A stretch of 64,000 nt of DNA from Limnomonas spitsbergensis (taxonomy: Eukaryota > Chlorophyta > Chlorophyceae > Chlamydomonadales): assembly GCA_037349105.1 (NCBI GenBank), contig JAYJMM010000116.1, positions 3,782,001 through 3,846,000 of the forward strand, written 5' to 3'. Positions 22,249 through 34,548 of this stretch are shown in pieces; positions within the stretch are counted from its first letter, which is position 1, and each line of letters opens with the position of its first letter. The translations under genes were made by a program, and so were the position numbers. Under the pieces are notes generated by a model. That model was not told where the DNA came from, searched no databases, and was given only the letters and a program-made list of their open reading frames with translations.

Positions 22249-25200
22249 ATGCTGGCCAGCGAGGCGACCTCCCTTCTTGACGCCGCTCCCAGTGCGACGG
22301 GCAAGCCCGCAGAGAGCAACACATACAGCTTGGACGAGCTACTTGCCGCGCACGTGGGGGAATGCGGTCCAGCCCAGCTGGAGCTGGTCGCTTGGGCCTC
22401 ATTGTCGTACATCCCGGTTGCGCTCCTGCTCCTCGCCTCCGTTTTTACGACATTGGATCCTGTGCTAATGAAGCATTGGATTTGCACGGACAGTTTGGAT
22501 CAACATTGCCTGGAAGTGCTGCATTCCAGCCCGGTTTCGGAGGCCGACTTCTGCGCCCTAACTGCCGCCCAGTTTGAATGGACACACCCAGAACAGTCCA
22601 TTGTCGCTGAGTTTGGCCTAACTTGCGGCGACAGATGGAAGGCAAGCGATGCATGGCAGGCTGGCGAGGGTGCATGGTGACATGGTCTGCTGACAGGGCC
22701 CATGCATAGCCATGGGCGCATGGGACTTGGAAGTTAGATCCACTGCTGCGATGCCGACACGATGCACAGAGGGGACATGAGTGATGCATGGATGCATGCC
22801 AACATGTTTGTACAGAAGAAAGGCAGCGTCATCGCTCAATCTGGTGCACACTAACCCCAACCTGCGGTATAAACCTCGGGGTGGAGTGATGGAGACCTAC
22901 TCGGGCCATCGTGCCACTCTGCTCATGCCACCTCGCACGAGCCCATGCTTTTCCGACTTCAATTCACACAGATTTGAGTGCATGTCCGAGCCTGTCACGC
23001 GCTTCGAACGCCACATTGATACGGGGCCGTGTGGCTGACGCAGGTCGGCTTCATGAACAGCTTCTTCTTTGTGGGAGCGGCGTTTGGCGGCTCCGCCTTT
23101 GGGGCGCTGTCCGACCAATACGGCCGCCGCCCCGCGATATACATCTGCGCTGCGCTGGGTGCAGCTGCCTGTGCCCTGAGTGCCATCACTCACACCTTCT
23201 GGTCACACTTCCTGTGGCGCATGCTGACGGCGGTGGCTATGCAGGGCATTGAAGTCAACGACCTGGTGCTGGTGACGGAGCCAGTGGGCGCGCGTTTCAG
23301 AGGGCGGATGGGTGCAGTGACCCAGGTGGGAAGTTACGGAAACAATCAGGGTGTGCTCAATCTCACCGGTGGACTCAGGTAGGTGTTTTGCGTTCATTGT
23401 TGCACGTCGAATCCGGTAGGTCCTGGGTTAGTAGACTTTGGTGTGTGTTCAATCTCCATACCCCCCATCGCCACCCTCCCGCTTGATACCCCCACCACCC
23501 CTCGCCACCCTCCCGCTTGATACCCCCATCCCCCCCCTCGCCTCCCTCCCGCTTGATACCCCCATCCCCCCCCTCGCCTCCCTCCCGCTTGATACCCCCA
23601 TCCCCCCCCTCGCCTCCCTCCCGCTTGATACCCCCATCCCCCCCCTCGCCTCCCTCCCGCTTTATACCCCCATCCCCCCCCTCGCCTCCCTCCCGCTTGA
23701 TACCCCATCCCCCCCCTCGCCTCCCTCCCGCTTGATACCCCCATCCCCCCCCTCGCCTCCCTCCCGCTTTTTACCCCCATCCCCCCCCTCGCCTCCCTCC
23801 CGCTTGATACCCCATCCCCCCCCTCGCCTCCCTCCCGCTTGATACCCCCATCCCCCCCCTCGCCTCCCTCCCGCTTTATACCCCCATCCCCCCCCTCGCC
23901 TCCCTCCCGCTTTATACCCCCATCCCCCCCCTCGCCTCCCTCCCGCTTGATACCCCATCCCCCCCCTCGCCTCCCTCCCGCTTGATACCCCCATCCCCCC
24001 CCTCGCCTCCCTCCCGCTTGATACCCCCATCCCCCCCTCGCCTCTACCTGTGGAATCTGGGAGGCACAGGGTTTCCTTTATTACTAGACATAGACCCTGT
24101 TAGTTGCTTGTAGCTCTCTAAAGCACTGCCATCAACCCTCCGCTGCCCTCTTGCCGGTTCTCCCGCCTGCCCAACCCAGACCGCCTACATCGTGGGCGAG
24201 TGCCTGCTGGCGCTGCTGGCATACCTGTTCCGGGGCTGGCGCATGCTGTCGCTCCTGTGCTCTGCAATTACGGCGTTGTTCTTGCTGACCAGTGCCTTTG
24301 TGCCTGAGTCGCCGCGATGGCTTGCAAGCAAGGTAACTGGGCGCAAAGATCATGGCTGGCAGGTGTTGATTTCTGTATTTATTCTAGGCTGCCCCAGCCC
24401 GCATAAAGCAAGCCCTGCCGGGCAGCCACCACTGGGCCGAAGTGGACCAAACCTTGAACGGCCTATGGCTGGGGGTCCAAGCAGCAGGGCTTGCTGCGCC
24501 CAGCCCTCCTGGCGTAAGGCAGGGTCAAAGCTTAATGTGTAGCTGAGGCTCCCTTAAGTAGACATTGGTCTGTTTGTAGCGATTCATCTCTTGATTGGGT
24601 GTGCGGGCACCAGTCCGGTGCGCCTTCTGGCGCCCCATGGCATGCAAAATGTGAAGTGTGGAATTTGAGTCACAGCTCACCGCCCATCGGTGGGGACGAT
24701 GCTGGATCAGAGCAGTAGAGCACCTGTGCTGCTGAGGCCTCCAAGATTGTCCATGCCTCCCGATTCGTCAGTTGGGCCTGGACCTGATGACTCAGGCAGG
24801 GGACGCTGGCATGCAGGGCACGGTGGCCGCGTTGTTCAAAATAATTCCCCAAGTTTATCCTCTGAACCTTGAACCCTGGACCCTGAACCTTGAACCCTGA
24901 ACCATGAACCATGAACCTTGAACCTTGAACCCTGAACCCTGGAGACACAGATGTCCCTTGAGGCTCCTATATCCGTGGCAGCATGGTGTGACAGTGAATG
25001 AGCCCACTTTGCCCCAGGGTGAAGAAGACCGGGCGATGGTGATCCTTCGGAGGTTTGCGGTCCGGAACGGGCGCTCGATACCAGCTGGGACGAGGCTGCG
25101 TGTGGGCGGAGACATCGAGGCAGCACGACGGCGGGACCGCGGCGGTGGTGATGCATGTGAGCGGTCTTCGGACCTCGGGATGATGCCGGCGCTGAGTCAG

Positions 25201-27214
25201 CGACAGCCGGGCGACCTGGACTCTGGGCTTGATGTGACAGCGTGGCAGGCTTTGAGTCATGGCAGGCTGCGGGCATGCTTCCTGGCGCTATCGTTCGCGC
25301 TGTTTGCCCTCGTGATGGCATACTTTGGCGTCAACTATGGGCTGGGAAGCTTCTCAGGTAAAAATCAGCTTCTCGGGTATTTGACGCGAGCAAGCAGGGC
25401 TCTGCTGCTGCTGCTGTTTCATTTGGGGGCTTGGATGTTAAATCGTGTGACTGGCTGGCTGCGTTTCTCCTTATGCTGCGAGCCTGGCTTGGCCATTGTG
25501 AGACGTGCTGTAGGAGCGCTGACGCAAGCACTAGAAATATGTCATTTCCTGGCACAGGTACAAGGAATTTGGCGCAGAGCTGAATTGTATTTCATAAGTA
25601 GGGAGGCTTTCTTAGACTCCCTGTTGGGGAGTTGCTGTCTCGCTTTCCGGGAGGGGGTGGACAGGCCCGCAGTGCCCTGCTGAGGTGGATCTGTCACCCT
25701 GTGCCTACCACAGACTAAAGCGTGGAAGGCGCAGAGTGATTCAGCTGCGATTCAGCTGCCCCTCAGCCTCTGGCCGTGGGCGGGTGCTTTAAGGTGCCTG
25801 CTGCTTGGTCAATAAAGGCTGATAAAGGTTCAGTCCCCATTGGCCCAGGAGTGGCTGCACAGCGGACTGTCAATGTGGTCTGGTGTACACCAAATTAATT
25901 GCTCACCAAATAAGCACTGAGCAAGTGAGTAGTTGTTTTCCTCACTGCTGAACGCACTTTGAAGGTGGTTGATAAGTGTTTTCCTGCATGAGACTGCCCT
26001 TGTGCTGTGCATATTTTTACCACTGCTGTGCAGGCAATCAGTACGCGAATTTCTTGCTTCTGTCCTTGGTCGAGCTTCCATCAGCTGTGGGCATCACCCT
26101 ACTGATCGACCGGACTGGGCGCGTGCCGCTCATTCTGGGGGGCCTGCTCGTTGCCGGCCTCGGCTGCACGGTGTGTGGGCTGGTGCAGGGCTCTATGCAG
26201 GTCGCGCTGGCCATGATTGGCAAATTCGGGAGCGATGCTGCCTGGACCACGCTGATTGTGTACGCAAGCGAGGTAGGTGACCAATGAAATAAAGTGTGCT
26301 GTGTTGAGGAATAATATCGGGTTTTGCAATGCCACTCATGACATCGGGCGCCAGATGTCATTGGAGGCATTGCAAACCCCTAACCTATCCCTTCACATCT
26401 GAAATTGGATTGTATTCGTTGTCACGACAACGGTAACGCTTCCCTCCCAAAGGGTTAAGTGATTAAGGGTTCAGGGTTTAGGGCTAGACCATAAACCTTT
26501 CAGTCAAAAACAAGGTTTCACCAAACGGACAGTACCGTAGTTTTGCTTTGCCTTCCCTCATAGTTAACGTTGTTTGGGGTTGAGGGATCCATGAATATAC
26601 TGATTATCAATGGGCGGTGCCAGTTTTCAGTCCGAAATTAAGAGTCTAGGTCGATAATTTGCCCTGAGGGCAGCATTAAAGAAATCATTGTTTATTACCC
26701 GAGGGAAGACAAATCAAATCTACGGAATACGAAAACTTCTACACCCTTCCTTGCTCCCTCCCCGTAGCTGCTGCCCACCAGCGTGCGCTCGGTGCTCTCG
26801 GGCAGCGTCGGTGTGGTGGGGCGCCTGGGGGGTGCTTGCGCGCCGCTGCTTTTTGTTTGGGCCAGCGAGGCGGGGCTGCCGCAGCTACCGTTCCTGGTCA
26901 TGGGCGCAGCCACGCTGGCGGCCGCAGCCGCGTGCTTGTGGCTCCCGGAGACTTGCGGCCTGCACCAGCCTGACACTCTGAGGGAGTTTGACGCGCTGGC
27001 CGACGGCGGCAATGCCCTGACAGCGTTGCTGCAGACTCCCTGGGGCCTCCGCCCGCGCGGGGCTCCGGCGCGGCAAATGCTGATGGCAAAGGTGCTGGGA
27101 CCAACCCCGGCTGTGGGTCCTGATCGCGGAGGCGGCGGGGGCGGGAAGGAGGAGACAGAGTCCTTGCTTCGGCCCAAGGTTTTGCCCGGAGACAAATGTG
27201 ATAGGCATTTTTAG
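22249..27214 (+). CDS. Organic cation/carnitine transporter-like MFS protein (OCT family)
   Basis: Predicted 617-residue membrane transporter of the major facilitator superfamily, closest in pattern to plant OCT proteins that move organic cations or carnitine. Exons: 22249-22641, 23044-23325, 24180-24332, 25018-25357, 26034-26272, 26768-27214. It has an N-terminal YSLDELLAAHVGECGPAQL (OCT-type leader), TM1, a large Cys-containing extracellular loop, FGLTCGDRWK then VGFMNSFFFVGAAFGG, the MFS signature GALSDQYGRRP, VPESPRWL after TM6, LIDRTGRVPL, and the late motif LLPTSVRS. The first intron must use a GC donor (AAG/GCAAGC at 22641/22642) to keep the conserved WK-VGF junction. Substrate is not predictable. 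The cytosolic tail (SLLRPKVLPGDK) is unremarkable. Confidence 0.87.
23455..24045. repeat. 36-bp minisatellite in an intron of the transporter
   Basis: About 16 units of CTTGATACCCCCATCCCCCC plus CCTCGCCTCCCTCCCG, with one-base length changes in the C runs and TTTATACC/TTTTTACC variants. It lies between exons 23044-23325 and 24180-24332. The CT-rich strand is the sense strand, so it extends the pyrimidine tract of the next acceptor. No spacers, so not a CRISPR. Confidence 0.95.
24405..24550 (+). repeat. Dispersed 130-bp element, copy B (transporter intron)
   Basis: Same block order as the copy at 11045: GGGCAGCCACCACTGGGCCG, TGGACCAAACCTTGA, CGGCCTATGG, AAGCAGCAGGGCTTGCTGC, GTGTAGCTGAGGC. It sits in the intron 24333-25017. 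Confidence 0.6.
24840..24950. repeat. Degenerate 7-bp TGAACCY array (telomere-like)
   Basis: About fourteen tandem heptamers TGAACCT, TGAACCC, TGAACCA and TGGACCC in the intron 24333-25017. The period equals that of the plant telomere repeat CCCTAAA but the sequence differs (GGTTCA in place of GGTTTA). Confidence 0.8.
26532..26726. mobile_element. MITE-like element, copy 2 (transporter intron)
   Basis: Left end GTACCGTAGTTTTGCTTTGC, right end GAGGGAAGACAAATCAAATC then TACGG. The internal block GGATCCATGAATATACTGAT is shared with copy 3 at 62659, and TTTGCCCTGAGGGCAGCATT with copies 1 and 3 (diverged in copy 1). It lies 41 bp before the last transporter exon. Confidence 0.8.
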
Positions 27215-29981
27215 GGCCCCTTTCCGCCTGGGGCTCAAATTGTGCCGCACCACGCTTTAAAGAATTATCGGATTACTCTGCTTGAGTGCCCAGAGGGCAC
27301 CTGAGTGTAGTATTCTTTGCCTGTGAAACATGCATTTCTATTTTTGTCTGTTTTCAGTTTTGTCTGTTTTATTCAGCGCGGCATGTCTTGCCACCTTATG
27401 CTGACATGCCACTCCATGCTTTCCACTGATTTTGTCAACTTGCAGTCTGCTATTTTGTTAGCTTGCCCGAGCTCGGCCTTCTGACATTTTTTTCTCCCAT
27501 TATATTGCATGGTGCCGTCCATGGGGGCCGTCAGTTACCTCGCAGCCCTTCCTTCGTTTTATACAGTACGTGTACTGGAACTTGCTAATTACTGATGACC
27601 GGCAGTGTTGTGTGGAAAGCACCTGAAGTCCTTGACAGCTCATATTTGTAGCCCGTGAGGATCTAAGATGCGCATGGGGCCTGTGTGTGCGGAGAATATG
27701 TCAATAAAATACGTCCGCTACTAGTGACAGTAGTAAAACAGTATCTCGTTTCCTCCTCAACTTTTTGGCGAAATCGAAGCCATCCCGGTTTTCAAGATGT
27801 GCATAGAATTAAACACTGTTGTTCAAGAAATTTTATCCAGGAATGGGCTCTTTCCCTAGGGGTCGAGCCAGTCCCCACAGTAGGGGGGGTCAGGGGTCAG
27901 GCCGGCGCCCTTCACCGTCGAAGAATTGACAGGACTAGAGGCGGAGGGTATGATCAGGGTGAAATTAGTATACCAACCGAGTAATTCCACCGAACAAGCA
28001 CAAAGGGGCTATGTCCTTCACTCTCCTCCATCTTCTAGTATTTCACCCAGCGTGCACAGAACAAAAATTATAAAGACAATTTTCTGTGCACTTCCAGGTA
28101 CCCCCCCCTGCGCTGTGCCCTCAAGGCCAAATCAACGGCCCCGACTACCGCACCAGTATACTGTATGCTCCCAGCTGAGCTTCACCGTGCTGTGAAAGGA
28201 TGCCAAGCCCACATCTATCATGCGATGTATAACATTCTTTTATACCCTACACATGCACGACCTGTCTTACGGACTGGCTTGAGCTCCGGTCTTCTCTCTG
28301 ATCTCCATGCATGATTTTGAGCCTGAAACCCGGGGCCTGAGGCCCTACTGTCCTTATTTTGTGCGAAATGCTAGCATGCTCACCTGACATTTGCTGTACA
28401 TCCCCATTGCAGATATGCTAAATATCAGCTCTTAATGACAGCGCCATCATACAGGATGGAGATAGTTTCGCAACAGCTGAAGTAAGGGCTTAGGTACTAT
28501 CCCACTGGTTCTCAACTGCCATACAAGTTCGTCACGGAGAGACCGCTAAATAATTAATTTGTTATACAAATGCAGATTGCCGTAAGTTAAACTGATCAGG
28601 GCCCAGCGGGTATGCACCGTTCTGAACAAATACAGATTACCGTAAATTATAATGGTGCTTATTTTGGTGCGCCAGGCCACTTGAAGACCACTGGGAAGCC
28701 GCCACTGGGCCAAGTGGCTAAAATGTTTTAATGCTGATTTTTTTTAATAAACACTGATACGCAGCAGCTCAAAAGCGAGAATGAAATCATCGTTTATGGT
28801 GCTTCAAGCTTCCAGTGCCTGGTGTCCGACCTGCTGCATTTGTTTTCAAAACGACGGCCGGGATAAGGGTGTCAGCCAACATCACGCCCTTGAATAAAGA
28901 GGCGAAATACTTGCACACATGCGTGCATGCAGAGTGCAGTAACTGCGGGACAGGCCTTGGCACGTTTGACGGTATCTGAGATCGTCAACTTGCATGGCAT
29001 CTATGCATGGTTGCAATGCAAATGTCTGCATGATTTATGGGCTGCATGGATGCAAGCATGTCATTATGCTTTCTGGATGTAATGGGCTACATGGAGGCTC
29101 CAGCAAGACCACCTTAACAAGGCATCCCTAGATATCTAAGGGTACACACCTGTCTTCTCCGCCACACGATCTTCTCGCCCCTGTCTCAATTGCCGGGTTC
29201 CATGTTCCTGCCCCCCTCGCATAGGAGGGTGGCATGGCTGCACCATGGCCCAGGCTGTGCACTGTAGCTGGAATTGAGCATAGTCAATCCCTACCAGCCG
29301 TCCAGCCCCACGCGGCCGAGCGTACAGCAGGGCCCAGCGGGTAAGCACCGTTCTTAACACCTGCATTTGCTTTTCACCTGCCTAGGGCCCGAAGGATGAG
29401 TGGTATACACTGAGCATGGCCTTCTTCCAAGCAGATGCCGCGCAGTAAGGCAGCAGCTCACAGAACCCACAGATAAATTCAGGGATTTGAAACTATGAGC
29501 TGCTCTCAAGAAAAAAACAGCTTTCAAAAAATTATTAGGTACCCGTACACAGAAAGGAGAGTTTGCACCTGATGACAAGGTCCTGCCCCCTCCTGTGTCG
29601 CTTTCCATCTTTCCTCCCAACTCTTTGTTAGGCGCCCACGCGGCTGAGTCTTTTTGAGCAGGGCCCAGAAGTGTAACGTCATTGACGGACCTGATGACAA
29701 GGAGCATGCAAATCATGCCATGATAACTCCAATATAAGTGTGAGGCAACCTGTCAAATGCCTCAATTATGAGATGGTATTTGCAGGTTCCTTGACTCAGG
29801 TCCTCTAGCTCTGAGGCTTGAAAGGGGATGTACTGCCTTTGACAGGACGGGTTGACGCTTCGTCCGAGACTCTGACTCGGACTCTCCTCCCGGAACCGAA
29901 CTCTCGGCGCATGTCGGAGAAGCCGCATGATACACGACATTGCTGCCATTTCGTCAATCATTGCCCAAATAATTTTGCGAC
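27215..29981. other. Intergenic, no gene seen
   Basis: 2.77 kb without a supportable exon. The first few hundred bases are the likely transporter 3' UTR. A unit CAGGGCCCAGCGGGTATGCA / CAGGGCCCAGCGGGTAAGCA with CCGTTCT occurs twice (28598, 29330). A GAGCAGGGCCCAGAAGTGT block near 29656 matches one near 21184. Short open frames have no recognisable content. Confidence 0.5.
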
Positions 29982-32900
29982 ATGTTGGTTGGAAGGGCAT
30001 CAATAGCTCTGCCCACGGGCCTGTGTCGGGGGGTTTACAGCAACATCTGGAAGTCCCCGCGCTTGGTCCGTGTCAATTTCAAAGAAGATGATGCCCAGAA
30101 GCAGCCTGGTCCCGCCCCTCAGGAGAAACTTGTGAAGAATCAGAAAGGGAAGACAGAAGTCAGTCACCCAGTCACAGGCTCATTCAGGTACAGTCGGCAT
30201 CCCTGGCCATGCATGGATCCAGGATTTATATTGGAGATTTCCCATTTGCCCCCCCTGGCTTGCCATTCTTGCTGGCAACTAACATGACATCATTCACCTG
30301 CAGATTTTGCCAGTCCACATTATTTACTGTTCCCATCCTTTCCAATTTCCGTACCCCATTAAAGTAATGATATAGAGGATGCTTTTTGCTGTCCCATCCC
30401 CAATTAACGCATGCAGGAACTTTCAGGATTCTTTGTCGCGGATGCAGAATGATGTGGTAAGTGCAGTTAGTGCACGCCAGACCACCATGGGGGCTTGCAG
30501 GGCGGCCAATCGGGACCAAACTCTGACCAGCCTACGGCCAGTGGTTCGAGCAGCAAGGCTTGCTGCACCACGGCTCCCCACGGCCCTAGGCCATAGTCTA
30601 GCCATGGAGAAGCCTTGAGTCAAGGCACTGGTGGTTAGTGAGCTGATGGCATTAGGGGAAGTACATGTACGGCAGTGCACAGATTATGACTAACTGATAG
30701 ACTGGTCCGCTCAGGAGAATGGTGAGATGAATGATTCCAAAGTGTTAGACGCATCAGACGATCAGGGATCTAAGTGGCGACATCGCTGGAAATGCAACCA
30801 ACTCACAATAGCTTCCAGCAGTGATATTTCTGGTGGTTGGGTTTAGGGTTTAGTGGTTGGCTGTAATGCCGCTAATGCCGTCGGTCATGCGCGATGACCT
30901 CATCTCTGGAAAATAGTACCAACAGGTATTGCAGGCCTGGAGTGTCACACTTCACTGTCACATCAACAGTTCCTAGTATCAACAGTTACTAGGAACTGTT
31001 GAAACTAGTCATCTCTGGAAACTAGTATCCACAGGTCCTAGTAAATGGAGCTATATAGAGGTGCTTCAGGTTCTCAGGATTGAGATAGTAAAGACGAGGG
31101 AGGGGGGGGGAGATCATCCTATGCTTTTGATGAAGACACCAACAAACATCATGCCCATCCAGAACTCGCTCATGGGCCACTTGGTGAAGGAGTTCGACGT
31201 CACCGACCCATTCTCCCTCATGAGCCGCAGTCTCAGCCCCGCGGTGCTGGCGCCCATTGACGAGTCCTTCCGGTCCTTTTTACCCGTTGAAGTGGACGAC
31301 ACACCCAGCGCCTACATTCTGTCGGCTGTTGTACCTGGTTTCACCAAGTAAGAGGCAGTTGGGCTGTATTTAAAGGCAACTGGTAAGCCACTTATTATCC
31401 AGACTTCGCCCACCCCTAAACAACAGTTCCACAATGAGCATGAAGAGGCGGGCTTTACTCAAAGTACAGATCAACGATTGTAGGGGCGAGAGCCTTGGAG
31501 CGCCTAACACCTGCCAGGTTGGATATCTATGAGTGGGGGTCCTGGCTGGTGCCTTGGGTAGCAGCCAAGGTTCAAGTTCTTCCAACATAGTCAGAATTTT
31601 GATGGGAACAAACCTTGGTCAAGCCCCTCCTCCAGACCTCCGCCAGGCGGACCAGGTGAGGGTTGCAACCGGCTGACACATAACCTAGCTGAAGAAGCAG
31701 AGGATGTTCTTAGATGTGTCCCCCTGAAGGGGCACAGTGCGCACCACTGTTTACTTGAGCGCGATTCACCTACCAGTTAATTTATGGCGGCACCACAGCC
31801 TGCACCTACCTACTTTTGGGAGTCCCTACTTGGGACCCCGATTGGAGGCTGGTCAAGCTTTCAATAATCACAATCAGTCCAACCCAAAAGAGGTTTAGCG
31901 CACACTGAAATGAACATGAGCGTGCGCCATGAACATTCCATTGGAAGTCCAATGCGCCCGCTGGCACCATACCGTAAAACGCGGTAGACTTCGCTCAAAA
32001 TTTATTTATGATTGGGGTGCGCGGCCCTGGATGCACGCTAATTTTAATTCAAACATGGCCGCTGCGCGAAGTATCAGCGGCGATTTTTCATTATCGTACC
32101 GGATTTGTCATTACCGGTAGCGTACCTGATGCGCGGCCACTTAAAATGATCTGCAAAAACATATCGTCGCTGCGCGGCCGTTTTAAAACTGATTTTTGCT
32201 GCGCGACGATAAGTCAAATTTATTGTAATTGGGGGTGTGCGGAGCCCATCCCGGAGCCTATCCCTGAGCCGCGGGCCCTATCCCGTTTGACTGTATTCTG
32301 GACTGAAAAATGAGATTGCTCGATCTGTCTCTACTCCTTGTCGCAGGGATGATGTGAAGGTCAGCTTGGCGCCAAACAATATCCTGATCCTGAAGGGGAA
32401 GCGCGAGGAGGAGAAGGAGGAGGGCAGGACAGGCACCCGCAAGACAGGTCATCACTTCAGCAGCTTTAGTGGTAGGTACGATATGCCACTACTTGCTCTA
32501 GCTAGCATCAGACCACTGTTGCCAGTCTGCCCGCCTGAACGATTGGTAAAACCTCTCGGCGTGAAATGCCGTAGCTGGTCATGAGGGAAATCGCAAAAGA
32601 TTACTAAGGTACCGTCGAGTGATTGATCCACAATCGCAATGACACGGGGAAGACTGCGTGTATCCTGTACGGGAAGGTCTGTCCCTCGGGATCGCCTACA
32701 CCTACGGATTCGTTAACACTCACGAAGGATTGGAAACCATACGTAGTTCTTACTTGCCAGTCTATCTGCGGGGCGCTGGGCGGCCATCACTGGGCTGATG
32801 GGGACCAAACATGGACCCGGCTTGCAGCCAGCGGCCCAAGCTTGCTGCCATAGGATCTTCCGGCAGTAGACCATAATGCAACTGAATTGCACCTGAGACA

Positions 32901-33175
32901 GCCTACATAAGTAAAGGGTGCACCTGTGTTGTGTACATGAACACTGCAATTGTGTTCACTCTGCTTGGCCCTTTCAAACTGGTTTTTGGTGGATGCGTCG
33001 AGGCTGTAACAACTTTAGCCCCACAATTGGGCGCAGCTTCCACTTGCCCAGCGACGTGGACGCTGGCGACATCTCAGCCTCTGTCAAACACGGTATGTTG
33101 ACCGTCTCGTTGCCCAGAGTGGCCAAGACCGAGCGGGAGGAGCCTGAGAGGGAGATACCGGTTGCAGCTGGCTGA
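29982..33175 (+). CDS. Small heat-shock protein (Hsp20/alpha-crystallin), organelle-type
   Basis: ATP-independent holdase chaperone, 219 residues, with an N-terminal extension that looks like a mitochondrial or plastid targeting peptide (MLVGRASIALPTGLCRGVYS). Exons: 29982-30158, 30427-30456 (a 30-nt microexon, DSLSRMQNDV), 31163-31347, 32347-32475, 33037-33175; phases fit throughout. After an N-terminal arm (KEFDVTDPFSLMSRSL) the alpha-crystallin domain runs from about residue 108 to 210 with YILSAVVPGFTKDDVKVSL, ILILKGKREEEKEEG, SFHLPSDVDAGDISASV and the signature GMLTVSLP (G at 193). A shorter model starting at ATG 31121 would give 164 residues without a transit peptide; the joined heptad-like arm makes the longer model better. 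No convincing heat-shock element was found upstream. Confidence 0.87.
30470..30605 (+). repeat. Dispersed 130-bp element, copy C (Hsp20 intron 2)
   Basis: Contains GCGGCCAATCGGGACCAAAC, CAGCCTACGGCCAGTGG, GAGCAGCAAGGCTTGCTGCA and CCTAGGCCATAGTCTAGCC in the same order as the copy at 11045. Confidence 0.6.
30960..31012. repeat. Perfect inverted repeat (hairpin) in Hsp20 intron 2
   Basis: Arms AACAGTTCCTAG and CTAGGAACTGTT (12 bp, perfect) flank a 12-base loop (TATCAACAGTTA). Flanking copies of TAGTATCAACAG / CTAGTATCCACAG suggest it arose from inverted short duplications. No function is known. Confidence 0.7.
32755..32890 (+). repeat. Dispersed 130-bp element, copy D (Hsp20 intron 4)
   Basis: Contains GCGCTGGGCGGCCATCACTG, GGGCTGATGGGGACCAAAC, CAGCCAGCGGCCCAAGC and GCAGTAGACCATAATGCAAC, matching the block order of the copy at 11045. 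Confidence 0.6.
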
Positions 33176-34548
33176 GCAGCAAGACAAAGCCAATTAATGG
33201 ATTGTGCGGAGAACTCTTCAGTTCCTTTGCAGCACAGGGGAGTAGGGAGCTACACTCGTGAGCCAGGCGTGGCAGCAACTGAGCTTTCATGTCCACCGGC
33301 TCGCTCCCCTCCTTGCATGCTAGCTCAGTTGTTGCAGTCCATGGCAAACAGGAGTTGTGTGGTCTCTAAATGCTTTTACTATGATTCCGAATCAAGGGCA
33401 TCATGCAGGTGTTTGAATCATTGACTGAGTCGAGGATGAAAGTGTTATGGTAATAGGATTCCTGCATGCCTGGCCCCTGGAGCAGTGAGAATTCTGCGCA
33501 CCGGCTGTGCGTGAGGGGGATGAAGCTGCCAAGATGTAGCCCATGGACCATCGCATGGCATGAAATGGCAGTGTAACATTCCTACTCCATTACCACATCT
33601 GAGACCATACAATATGTTCCGAGGTACAGGGGGCAGGGCGGAAGGTGCATACCTGTCAGGGGTAGGGGGCAGGGGGCATACCTGTCTCCTCTTCTCCACC
33701 GGGTGCGATCGATAAGATTTTGTAAGCAATTGCTGGTGTGGATTCTTGAAGGTGGGCATCCTTGGGCAGCTGGAGCTAGCATACATGGGTAGCAAGCTAG
33801 CTTGTTGAGCAGTTGGAATGTTATATTAAACGCTCTGATGGCAGTTTCCAGACAGCAAACACGTGGGCGCTGATTGAGGTGTATCAGCGTTGCATCTCCG
33901 CGGCAATATCGAGGCGAACGTTTCGTTGTCACTGTCTCCTCTCCTCGTCAGTTCGCAATCGGTTCGACCACTCCAACCAGGGACTATGATGGGGGCGCCA
34001 AACTCCGGCAATGCACAAACAGAGCCATCTGTCAGCTCAGAAATAATGCGAGTGTTGGGGCCTGAGGTGTCGCCATTGCGCCCTTGACGCCACATCAGCA
34101 ACGACGAGGAAACATTGACGACGTTAACTTCGTGCCCATATTCAATTGCGGAATGATTTTCCCGGAAAGGTGCGAAGCTGCCATGGCAGATTCTCCCCTG
34201 GGTTCTGCTGAGCCAAATTTACCAACGGTCGTCATTGTTTACGCGGCTCGTCTCAGAGACAGCGTGGCTAGATTTCCTTGTGGCTATCGTTGATTCTGAC
34301 AGCTGTGTCAAGGGACGGTTCGAATCTGACTGTGTCCTCAAAAGTCAGAGGCTGGGAACGATCGACAGCGTGGATGGCTGGACGTACCAATCCGCCACGC
34401 TGCCCCTCTCGACTATCATAGCATCCATCCATTGCAAATATTGTAGAACCCTCTGTATCGAGACTATTATTTTTGCTTTCCTCTTATCAAAACATTTTCT
34501 TTTCGCCATTGGCATACACATGCCGAGACTTCATTAGGTGCGCCGCAA
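33176..34548. other. Intergenic between Hsp20 and MYB genes, no gene seen
   Basis: 1.37 kb. Includes the Hsp20 3' UTR and the MYB promoter and leader. A CAGGGGGCAGGGCGG / CAGGGGGCATACCTGTC doublet sits at 33628-33690. No coherent protein or exon was found on either strand. Confidence 0.5.

Noticed and set aside
23455..24045. Regular 36-bp units considered as a CRISPR array
   Set aside because: Units are contiguous without variable spacers and lie in a eukaryotic intron.
29982..30158. Separate small gene upstream of Hsp20
   Set aside because: Its end splices in phase through a 30-nt exon to the Hsp20 arm, giving a plausible organelle-targeted protein.
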